NCBI GenBank assembly: GCA_023443125.1
Contig: JAEZVO010000011.1
Coordinates: forward strand, 1-46,588
Reading direction: 5' to 3'
Length of the DNA stretch: 46,588 nt
From: Actinomycetes bacterium
GTDB lineage: Bacteria; Actinomycetota; Actinomycetes; Propionibacteriales; Propionibacteriaceae
Shown piece after piece: positions 24,840 through 32,124 of the stretch (its first letter is position 1; each line of letters starts with the position of its first letter). The position numbers and the translations under genes are program-made. The notes beneath the pieces are model-generated. The model had not been told where the DNA came from and made no database searches. It saw only the letters and a list, made by a program, of their open reading frames with translations.

Positions 24840-26110
24840 CCTCTCGGGACGAGTTCGGGGACGAGCTCGAACGAGATATCAAGCTCATCCTGCACGCGCA
24901 GGAGCATGACGACGAGGATGAGCAGCGCCCCGAGCCGCCCCGCTTGAGTGCCCCATTGGCGTGGCTGAACGCCAGGGGACTATGGTTCCAAGCTCGCCGA
25001 AACGTGCTCGGTCGGGTGTACCAGGTTGCCGTCGTCGCCCGTTCGCTGCTTGGCCTGCACGCCGTCGGGGTCAACATCGTCCTGGTGATGCCTCGTGCCG
25101 AACGCCCTTGGCTCGTCGCGCTGGCATGCCTGGTCATCATCTGCTGGACCGCCTTCGCGTCCCTGTGCCTCATGAAGCCATCATGGCGGCGGCCAGTGTC
25201 GTTTGTGGTCGATTGTCTCGTCACGCTCGCGCTAGTGCTGATGACCCCGCTTGCGGTGCCGCCAGGTGGCGCGCCGCTGACGTTGGCGGGCTACTGGGTG
25301 TGCGGTGCCTCAATGTATGCGGCCATTTTCTGGTCGACGACGGCCGGCGTCGCGAGTTCCGTCACGCTAGGTGCTGGGCTCATGGCGATTCCGTCGCACT
25401 TCAGCCTAGAACGCGCGGGGATGGCGTTTGTCACCATCTTGACGGCCTCCTGCGTAGGCGTGCTCATCACGCAGTTCAGGGAGATCATCGTCGAACAGGA
25501 ACGAGAGCGCATCAAAGCCGCATCGCTGGCGGAACGCGAGCGGCTGTCGCGAATCATCCATGACGGTGCGCTGCAGGTGCTGGCACTCGTCGAACGGGAA
25601 GGCCCCGCGCTGGGCCCTGTTGGTATGCGGCTCGCTACCCTGGCGCGGGAGTCGGAATCGCAGCTGCGCGTGCATCTTCAAGATCGCGACGTGGTGAACG
25701 TCGCACGCCAGGCTCAAGTGGACTTGGCTTCGGCGCTCGACAAGTATTCGTCGGCGAGGGTGACCGTCTCCACGATGGCGGGGGAGGTGCTCGTCGCGCG
25801 CTATCTCGTTGAAGAGATTGAGAGCACCGTGCAAGAGATCTTGAAGAACGTGCGGCGCCACGCTGGGGACGACGCGCAAGCGTGGATTCTGCTCGATCAG
25901 GAAGTCGACGACGAGGTGATCATCTTCGTGCGTGACAACGGGGCGGGGATGAGCGCGGAAGCGGCGCAGCGCGCAGCCGAAAAGGGGAGATTCGGCATTC
26001 GTGACTCCATCATCGGTAGAATTTCAGCAATCGGTGGCTCCGCGGTGTTGAAATCCGCGCCTGGCGCGGGAACGGAGTGGGAGCTGCGTGTCCCAATCGA
26101 TGTGGAGTGA
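24836..26110 (+). CDS. Membrane sensor histidine kinase (MacS/NarL-system type)
   Basis: This encodes 424 aa with a cytoplasmic N-terminal region and about six TM helices (about 65-220). A HisKA_3-like segment carries the phospho-acceptor His242 in SRIIHDGALQVLAL, and the HATPase ends with DNGAGM and GTEWELRVP. It lacks an obvious extracellular sensor domain and may sense through the membrane, as the MacS subgroup does. Overlap with plsC (GTGA) and with the response regulator (TGATG) indicates a coupled operon. The signal is unknown, but the pairing with PlsC suggests membrane lipid status as an inference. Confidence 0.87.
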   Translation: MTSRDEFGDELERDIKLILHAQEHDDEDEQRPEPPRLSAPLAWLNARGLWFQARRNVLGRVYQVAVVARSLLGLHAVGVNIVLVMPRAERPWLVALACLVIICWTAFASLCLMKPSWRRPVSFVVDCLVTLALVLMTPLAVPPGGAPLTLAGYWVCGASMYAAIFWSTTAGVASSVTLGAGLMAIPSHFSLERAGMAFVTILTASCVGVLITQFREIIVEQERERIKAASLAERERLSRIIHDGALQVLALVEREGPALGPVGMRLATLARESESQLRVHLQDRDVVNVARQAQVDLASALDKYSSARVTVSTMAGEVLVARYLVEEIESTVQEILKNVRRHAGDDAQAWILLDQEVDDEVIIFVRDNGAGMSAEAAQRAAEKGRFGIRDSIIGRISAIGGSAVLKSAPGAGTEWELRVPIDVE

Positions 26111-26784
26111 TGACAGTGACGCAGCCTGAGCGTAATCGGGTGATGTTGGTGGACGACCACCCCATGTGGATCGACGCTTTGAGCGAAGACCTCACCGAAG
26201 TGGGTTTCGAGATTGTCGCTGTGGCGAAAAACGGCACTGAGTGTCTGCAACGAGCGCGTGCGGTGAAACCCGATGTCCTCGTCATGGATCTGCAGATCCC
26301 CGAGCCCGATGGCGCCACTTGCATCGACATCCTCATCAAGGAGCTTCCCGACCTGCAGGTGCTCGTCATGTCGGCGTCCGGTGAGCGTGAGGACGTGCTG
26401 CGTGCGATGAAGGCTGGCGCGAAGGGATACCTCGTGAAGTCCGCTTCCAAGCAGGAACTCGTCGAGGGCGTGCAGCGCACGGCCGTTGGCGATGCCGTAT
26501 TCACTCCTGGCCTCGCGGGCCTCGTACTCGGAGAATTCCGGCGCATGGTGAACACCGCTCGCGCGAACAACGATGAAGGCCCGACGCTCACGTCGCGAGA
26601 AATCGAGGTGCTACGCCTGGTTGCGAAGGGGCTGGCGTATCGCGAGATTGCTGACACGCTGTTTGTCTCGCACCGCACCGTGCAGAATCACGTGCAGAAT
26701 GTGCTGCGCAAGCTGCAGCTGCACAATCGCGTCGAGCTCACGCTGTACGCCATCGACCAGGGCATCCATGACCCGAACGCGTAA
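26110..26784 (+). CDS. NarL/LuxR-family response regulator
   Basis: This encodes 224 aa from ATG 26110, coupled to the histidine kinase by TGATG. The receiver domain (about 1-125) has VDDHPMW, the phospho-Asp in VLVMDLQIPEPDG and the switch Lys in GYLVKSAS. The LuxR helix-turn-helix (about 160-220) has LTSREIEVLRLVAKGL and VSHRTVQNHVQNVLRKL. It is the cognate partner of the upstream kinase. Target genes are not visible from the sequence. Confidence 0.93.
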   Translation: MTVTQPERNRVMLVDDHPMWIDALSEDLTEVGFEIVAVAKNGTECLQRARAVKPDVLVMDLQIPEPDGATCIDILIKELPDLQVLVMSASGEREDVLRAMKAGAKGYLVKSASKQELVEGVQRTAVGDAVFTPGLAGLVLGEFRRMVNTARANNDEGPTLTSREIEVLRLVAKGLAYREIADTLFVSHRTVQNHVQNVLRKLQLHNRVELTLYAIDQGIHDPNA

Positions 26785-26806
26785 CAGCACTCACCCCAAT
26801 ATGGGG

Positions 26807-26812
26807 TAGCCT
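26807..26812 (+). promoter_or_regulatory. -10 box TAGCCT, leaderless DAHP synthase transcript
   Basis: TAGCCT ends 7 nt before ATG 26820 and overlaps a small dyad ACCCC-AATAT-GGGGT (26793-26807). The window shows the same arrangement at several other genes. Confidence 0.4.
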
Positions 26813-26819
26813 CGTGCGC

Positions 26820-28205
26820 ATGTCCAGCTTGATGTCGCGGGAAACGTTGCGGGCGCTACCACAGGCTCAGCAGCCCACCTATCCCGACCAAGACGCGGTA
26901 GATCGCGTCGTCGACGAGCTCGAAATGCAGCCCCCGCTGGTGTTTGCCGGTGAATGCGACGAGTTGCGCGAACAGATCGCGGCTGTGGCCGATGGCAGGG
27001 CCTTCCTGCTGCAGGGCGGCGATTGTGCCGAAACGTTCGACGCGCTCTCAGCGGATTCCATCAAACGCAAGCTCATGGTGCAGCTGTCGATGTCCGTGGT
27101 GATGACCTATGCCGCGCAGGTGCCCGTCGTGAAGTTGGGCAGAATCGCTGGGCAGTACGCCAAGCCTCGGTCTAAGGACACCGAGAAGCGCGGCGACGTC
27201 GAACTTCCCAGCTACCGAGGCGATGCCGTGAACGGGCTCGACTTCACATCCGAGTCGCGTGCGCACGATCCCGAGCGCCTCATGAAGGTGTACCACTCGT
27301 CGGCTGCGACGCTGAACCTCGTTCGAGCCTTTACCAAGGGCGGTTTGGCCGATCTCCGTGCGGTGCACCTGTGGAATGGCGAGTTCGTGCGAGACTCCCG
27401 CGTCGAGTCCGAGTACGAAGAACTCGCCGAGGAAATCGAGCGCGCACTGGCGTTCATGGTGGCGTGTGGGGTGCGCGACGAGTCGCTGAACACCGTCGAC
27501 TTCTACGCCAGCCACGAAGCCCTGCTGCTGGAGTACGAACGTGCGCTCACCCGCATCGACTCCCGAACCGGCCTGCCCTACGACGTCTCCGGGCACTTCC
27601 TGTGGATCGGAGAGCGCACTCGACAAATCGACGGTGCGCACGTCGAATTGCTGCGTCAGGTGCGCAATCCGCTCGGCATCAAGCTCGGCCCGACGACCAC
27701 CCCCGAGCAGGCGATCGCGCTCGCAGACGCCCTTGACCCAGACCACGAGCCCGGGCGCATCACCTTCATCACCCGTATGGGAGCGAAGAAGGTGCGCGAC
27801 GTGCTGCCCGGCCTCATCCGCGGAGTCGAGGCCACGGGTAGGAAAGTGGCGTGGGTATGCGACCCGATGCACGGCAACACCTTCGAAACCGCCAACGGCT
27901 TCAAGACGCGTTCGTTCGCCGATGTGGCCGAGGAGGTCAACGGGTTCTTCGACGTGCACTCGCAGCTGGGCACCTGGCCAGGCGGCCTCCATGTCGAGCT
28001 CACTGGCGACGACGTCACCGAGTGCGTGGGCGGGGCGTTCAGCCTCACGGAGGAAGACCTCGCGACGCGCTATCAGACCGCCTGCGACCCACGTCTGAAC
28101 CGCAACCAGTCACTGGAGATGGCGTTCACCGTCGCCAAGCGCCTGCGGGAGCTGCGCGGCAGCCGCCACAACCCGGTGCAGGAGTTCGCGGTCAAGGAGT
28201 TCTGA
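26820..28205 (+). CDS. aroG: Class II (plant-type) 3-deoxy-7-phosphoheptulonate synthase
   Basis: This is a 461 aa enzyme that condenses PEP and erythrose-4-phosphate in the first step of the shikimate pathway. Class II signatures are present: LLQGGDCAETF near 62-72, HLWNGEFV, GHFLWIGERTRQIDGAHVE, NPLGIKLGPTT, CDPMHGNT and a final SLEMAFTVAKRL. Metal-binding Cys, His, Glu and Asp residues lie in these blocks. GTG 26814 is an alternative start, but ATG 26820 fits the -10 spacing. It follows the response regulator by 35 bp and probably has its own promoter. Confidence 0.95.
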   Translation: MSSLMSRETLRALPQAQQPTYPDQDAVDRVVDELEMQPPLVFAGECDELREQIAAVADGRAFLLQGGDCAETFDALSADSIKRKLMVQLSMSVVMTYAAQVPVVKLGRIAGQYAKPRSKDTEKRGDVELPSYRGDAVNGLDFTSESRAHDPERLMKVYHSSAATLNLVRAFTKGGLADLRAVHLWNGEFVRDSRVESEYEELAEEIERALAFMVACGVRDESLNTVDFYASHEALLLEYERALTRIDSRTGLPYDVSGHFLWIGERTRQIDGAHVELLRQVRNPLGIKLGPTTTPEQAIALADALDPDHEPGRITFITRMGAKKVRDVLPGLIRGVEATGRKVAWVCDPMHGNTFETANGFKTRSFADVAEEVNGFFDVHSQLGTWPGGLHVELTGDDVTECVGGAFSLTEEDLATRYQTACDPRLNRNQSLEMAFTVAKRLRELRGSRHNPVQEFAVKEF

Positions 28206-28214
28206 GCCTGCCGG

Positions 28215-29441
28215 CTACACCCATTCGTGGCGGGGCACCGGCCGCGGCCACACGCCGAGGTTTTTCCACACGACGTCGGGCACGCGCGCGAAGAAATCGT
28301 GCAGCAGCGCGTTGGCTGCTTCGATGTCTTGCAAGCGCCAACGGTCGTAGCCTTGCACGACGATGTTGCCCCGAGGGCGAATCTCGAACTTGGGTGCGCC
28401 GACGTCGAGGAGCCAACGCATCATGCGCTGGTGCAACACGTCGTAGGCAAACCGCTTGTCGGCGGCCGTCACCTTGTAGGCCTTGTTGAATTCGATCAGC
28501 TCGAATTGGATGCCGGCCTTGTCGTTGCGGAAACCGAAGATGCCGGTGCCTAGATTGATCGGCCCGAATCGGAAGTGCGTCCAGAATTCGCACAGCATTT
28601 CCTCGTGGTGTTCGACGGTTCTGTCGCCGTCGGAATCGCGACTCTCCGTCTTCCAGTTGTGGGTGAGCCGCAGGAAGGAGATGCCATCGCGCTCGCCAAA
28701 CACGATGTCGCTGGCCTCATGGCCGTAGCCGTCTGTGCTGTGGCTGATCCGGGAGAGGTAGCTGTCGTCACGGGGGATATAGGTCCAGTGGGGGTGATTG
28801 TTGAAGGACAGATGGTCCGGAGCGGGTGGGGCCGAGTACGGTTCGCACGCGCTCGCCACGGCGGCGGCGATCTGCGAACCGGCGTCGACCGCCACTTTGA
28901 GGTCGTCAACCTTTTCAGCTACGTCGAAGACGACGAGGTTGGCGTGGTCGATGCTCAGCTCGAATGCGGCGAGGGGCCCAAGGTTGTTCACAATGAGCTG
29001 GCCGATGTGGCGGCCGTACTCGTCGTTTCCTGCGATGATCTCGTGTTGCCCAGCGTTGATGACCGCACCGCGGGGCTTGCCAGGAATACGCGATTCGCGG
29101 GCCAAGGGACGAACGTAGAGGAACGGCAGCGACTTGGGCAGCGGGAAGAACAGCACGTAGTGGGCGGAGCCCCACTGATCGTAGTCATACTCGATGGCCT
29201 TGAACGGCACCCCGTTGGGCGCGGTGCCGTAGATGAGATCGTCGACCTCGCGCTCGAACCCTGCACCGAAAGGCGCATGGTTGAGCCCGATGACGTGGTA
29301 CATGGCGGGCGAGGTATCGAACTCCCAGCCCAGATCGCGCAGCTTTTTGACGTAGCGCCAGCGCAGGAACCCCCAGACGCCGAAGCCAATGGCGACGAGC
29401 GCTACGACGACGATGACGACCACCACGATGGGATTGTCCAT
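28215..29441 (-). CDS. Membrane-anchored DUF3137-like protein
   Basis: This encodes 408 aa with one N-terminal TM helix (about 4-26, MDNPIVVVVIVVVALVAIGF). A large cytoplasmic region follows with no known catalytic motif. The segment FNKAYKVTAADKRFAYDVL then MRWLL is the pattern of the DUF3137 family. The rest is rich in aromatic residues (GWEFDTSP, HPHWTYIP). A GGAAGG ribosome binding site lies upstream of the ATG. It lies 68 bp downstream of the PASTA kinase on the same strand and may be read through from it. The function is unknown. Confidence 0.7.
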   Translation of the reverse strand: MDNPIVVVVIVVVALVAIGFGVWGFLRWRYVKKLRDLGWEFDTSPAMYHVIGLNHAPFGAGFEREVDDLIYGTAPNGVPFKAIEYDYDQWGSAHYVLFFPLPKSLPFLYVRPLARESRIPGKPRGAVINAGQHEIIAGNDEYGRHIGQLIVNNLGPLAAFELSIDHANLVVFDVAEKVDDLKVAVDAGSQIAAAVASACEPYSAPPAPDHLSFNNHPHWTYIPRDDSYLSRISHSTDGYGHEASDIVFGERDGISFLRLTHNWKTESRDSDGDRTVEHHEEMLCEFWTHFRFGPINLGTGIFGFRNDKAGIQFELIEFNKAYKVTAADKRFAYDVLHQRMMRWLLDVGAPKFEIRPRGNIVVQGYDRWRLQDIEAANALLHDFFARVPDVVWKNLGVWPRPVPRHEWV

Positions 29442-29509
29442 AACCGTTTGACCTTCCTCTCCTCAGCAACAGGGTAGTGGGCGAGGCGGTCGTCGTGGGT
29501 TTACATCGG

Positions 29510-31597
29510 TCAGGTGATCTGCAGAATCACCTTGCTACCCTCGGGCACCTTCGTGCCCGCTGCGGGGTTGGTGCCTGCCGCAATATTGAGCGGCAGCGGG
29601 AACTCATTGGCGCGCTCGATCTCGTAGGTAAGCCCCGCATCGCTCAGCGCCTTCTCGGCGTCCTTCGTCGACTTGTACCGCACGTCGGGCACCGTCACCA
29701 TGACCGGGCCCAGCGAGCTCACGAGCTGCACCTCGTCACCGCGCTTGCCGTGGCCGGACTTCGGCGATTGGGAGATCACCTTGCCCTTCTCCACGGTCTT
29801 GTCGTGCTCCTCAGCGACTTCGACGGTGAACCCGGCCTCCTCGAGCTCCTTCTTCGCCCTGGTAGCCGATTGCCCCGTATAGTCCCGAATCTCGATGGGT
29901 TCGGGCCCCTTGGACACGACCATGTCGACGCCGGTGCCGCGCTTCAGCTGTGCGTCAGGCTCCTGCGAGGCTTTGAGCACTTGCCCCGCAGGCGCTTCCT
30001 CGTTCCATACCTCTTCAACGTTCCCCACCTGCAGCTTTTCCGATTGCAGCGCCGTGCGAGCCTCGTCGAGGGTGAGCCCCACCACCTTGGGCATCGAGTA
30101 CCGTTCTGGGCCGAGCGAGATGACCACGAGCACCGTCGACTTGCGCAGCACCTTGTCGCCTGCCCGAGGGTCGGTGCTCACCACTTGCCCAGCGGGCACG
30201 TCCTCCGAGTAGGCCGACGACGTGTCGAGCCGAAGCTCCGCTGCCTCGGCCGCATCCTGCGCAGCGGCCTCCGTCTGGCCCTCTAACGCGGGCACCGCCG
30301 TGTACCGTCCCGACGCGAACCACCACGAGCCCGTACCCGCGCCGACGGTGAGCACGATGAGGGCGATGAGCGCGACGATGCCTCGTCGCCGCCGGTGCAC
30401 AGCTGCGCGAGACACCTGGAACACCGGCGTGCGCTGGCTTTGAGGGGCGCGGTGTTGGTTGCGTCGCGTCGGGGCGGCCGCGGGGGAGCGGCTGTCCCGG
30501 GCGAGCGCTGCGGAGCTCATATGTGGTTCTGGCTGCCATTGGGGTTCGGGCGACGAACTGCTGGCGGGGGCAGCGTCGTCGTGCGTCGAGGTGTACGCGG
30601 AGGGAATCTGAGAGCTTGCCGACGGACGCGGGCGCTCCAGCTTCGGTGTGATGGGCTGCGTGATGTCGCCATCCGAGGGCTCAGGCATGAGGCTCGTGGC
30701 CAGCGCTGGGTTGTCGGCGTAGCCGCTGGACTCGAGCTCGTGGAGGCATCGGCGTACCACGCGCAGCAGTTCCCGGCCGTCTTCGATGCGCCGCTCGGGG
30801 TCGCGGGCCGTGGCGGCCATGACGAGCGCGTCCAAGTAATCCGGCAGCGGCCATGAGTTTCGGCGCCCGCGCTCTCGCAGTCGCTCGCTGGGACGGGGCA
30901 CGTCGACGTTCACGTGCCGGTACGCGATTTGGTAGTTGTTTTCGCCGGTGTGCGGTTTCGTGCCGGTGAGGAGCTCGAAGAGCAGGATGCCGGCGGAGTA
31001 CACGTCGCTGCGGGCATCGGGGCGAGAGTGTGTCACCAGTTCTGGTGGCAGGTAGCTTGCCGTGCCGACGAGCACCCCCGTCGCGGTCATCTGCGGCGAG
31101 CCGATGCGTCGGGCGAGACCGAAGTCCACCACTTTGAGTTGCCCGCGGTGCGAGATGAGCACGTTCTCGGGTTTGATGTCGCGGTGCACCACGCCGGCCT
31201 CGTGCGCGGCGGCGAGCGCGGAAGCGATGTCCTCCATGTAGGCGAGCGCCCGCTCCGGGCGCAACGGCGCCTCGCGACTCACTACGCGCCGCAGCGTTTC
31301 ACCGTCGACGAATTCCATCACGATGTAGGGCTGGCCTTGCGCGGTGCCCTGATCGAAAATGCTCACCACGTTCTGGTGAGAAAGCACGGCGGCGGAGCGT
31401 GCCTCGCGGTCGAACTTTGCGACGAATTCGTCGTCCTCGCCGAGATCGGCGCGCATCACTTTCAGCGCGACGATGCGCGATAGCCGCAAGTCGCGCGCTC
31501 GATACACCGTGGCCATGCCGCCACGTGCCACTTTCGCGACGATCTCGTAGCGACCGTCCAGCACCTGACCGACCAACGGGTCATAAGTGCTGCTCAT
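29510..31597 (-). CDS. pknB: Serine/threonine protein kinase with four PASTA domains (PknB-like)
   Basis: This encodes 695 aa. The kinase domain covers about 12-275, with GGMATVYRA, Lys at VALKVM, the HRDIKPENVL catalytic loop and DFGLARR. A disordered juxtamembrane region with Pro/Ser (about 290-400) leads to one TM helix (about 410-428). Four PASTA repeats follow (about 435-695). PASTA domains bind muropeptides or lipid II, so the kinase couples cell-wall state to cytoplasmic signalling. A GGAG ribosome binding site precedes ATG 31597. No phosphatase or FtsW/PBP genes are adjacent, unlike the classical pknAB cluster, so this may be a second PASTA kinase. Confidence 0.95.
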   Translation of the reverse strand: MSSTYDPLVGQVLDGRYEIVAKVARGGMATVYRARDLRLSRIVALKVMRADLGEDDEFVAKFDREARSAAVLSHQNVVSIFDQGTAQGQPYIVMEFVDGETLRRVVSREAPLRPERALAYMEDIASALAAAHEAGVVHRDIKPENVLISHRGQLKVVDFGLARRIGSPQMTATGVLVGTASYLPPELVTHSRPDARSDVYSAGILLFELLTGTKPHTGENNYQIAYRHVNVDVPRPSERLRERGRRNSWPLPDYLDALVMAATARDPERRIEDGRELLRVVRRCLHELESSGYADNPALATSLMPEPSDGDITQPITPKLERPRPSASSQIPSAYTSTHDDAAPASSSSPEPQWQPEPHMSSAALARDSRSPAAAPTRRNQHRAPQSQRTPVFQVSRAAVHRRRRGIVALIALIVLTVGAGTGSWWFASGRYTAVPALEGQTEAAAQDAAEAAELRLDTSSAYSEDVPAGQVVSTDPRAGDKVLRKSTVLVVISLGPERYSMPKVVGLTLDEARTALQSEKLQVGNVEEVWNEEAPAGQVLKASQEPDAQLKRGTGVDMVVSKGPEPIEIRDYTGQSATRAKKELEEAGFTVEVAEEHDKTVEKGKVISQSPKSGHGKRGDEVQLVSSLGPVMVTVPDVRYKSTKDAEKALSDAGLTYEIERANEFPLPLNIAAGTNPAAGTKVPEGSKVILQIT

Positions 31598-31676
31598 TCA
31601 CACTCCATCACGGTCGGGGAAGGAGGCCGTGTGGGCCCGTACCGTGTTGATTGTAGGGCCGCGGCGCAAAGAAACC

Positions 31677-31718
31677 GGCCTTCGCCTGCGGCGAGTCGTC
31701 GCTGCGGGCGAAGGCCGT
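31677..31718 (-). terminator. Intrinsic terminator after the small membrane protein gene
   Basis: CGGCCTTCGCC (31677-31687) pairs with GGCGAAGGCCG (31708-31718), an 11 bp perfect stem. On the minus strand it is followed by GTTTCTTTG, a U-rich run. It lies 14 nt past the stop of the gene at 31732. Confidence 0.75.
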
Positions 31719-31731
31719 TGCGTGATAGCGG

Positions 31732-32106
31732 TCAGTGGTTGGCAGGCTGGGGCGTGGGCCGGTGGGCGCGGGTCTCGACGCGGCGCAGAAGGCCGAATCC
31801 GAGCAGGGCCAGGGCTGCGCCTGCGCCCACTCGCGCGAGGATCCCGAGCTGGGCCGGTTCCGGCGCGTAGGGATCGTGCAGGGCTGTCCACAGCCACAGC
31901 GCGAAGGCGGCGATGCCCGGCAGGAGTGCGGCCAGTGCTGTTGCGGCCCACACCTGGCGTCGCATCGGGTTGCCGCTGCCCAACCACCAGCCGAGTGCGA
32001 TCATCACCAGTGCCCACGGCACAGGCACCACCAGCAGCTCCAGCACATTTCCTGCGGATAGCGTGAGCGTGAGGACACCCGCCACCACAATCATCCGGGT
32101 GACCAT
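31732..32106 (-). CDS. Small four-TM membrane protein
   Basis: This encodes 124 aa with four predicted TM helices (about 2-20, 27-43, 52-73 and 88-105). Its only polar segments are a short NPMRRQ loop and the tail RRVETRAHRPTP. A GAAGGAAG ribosome binding site lies 9 nt upstream of ATG 32106. It follows hppA on the same strand with an 18 bp gap, so it is probably co-transcribed with the pyrophosphatase. I do not recognise the family. It could be an accessory membrane protein of HppA, but nothing in the sequence shows this. Confidence 0.65.
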   Translation of the reverse strand: MVTRMIVVAGVLTLTLSAGNVLELLVVPVPWALVMIALGWWLGSGNPMRRQVWAATALAALLPGIAAFALWLWTALHDPYAPEPAQLGILARVGAGAALALLGFGLLRRVETRAHRPTPQPANH

Positions 32107-32124
32107 GCGCTTGCTTCCTTCGGG

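Noticed and set aside
26793..26807. ACCCC-AATAT-GGGGT dyad before DAHP synthase as an operator
   Set aside because: The arms are only 5 bp, so chance occurrence is likely. I mention it only as context for the -10 box.
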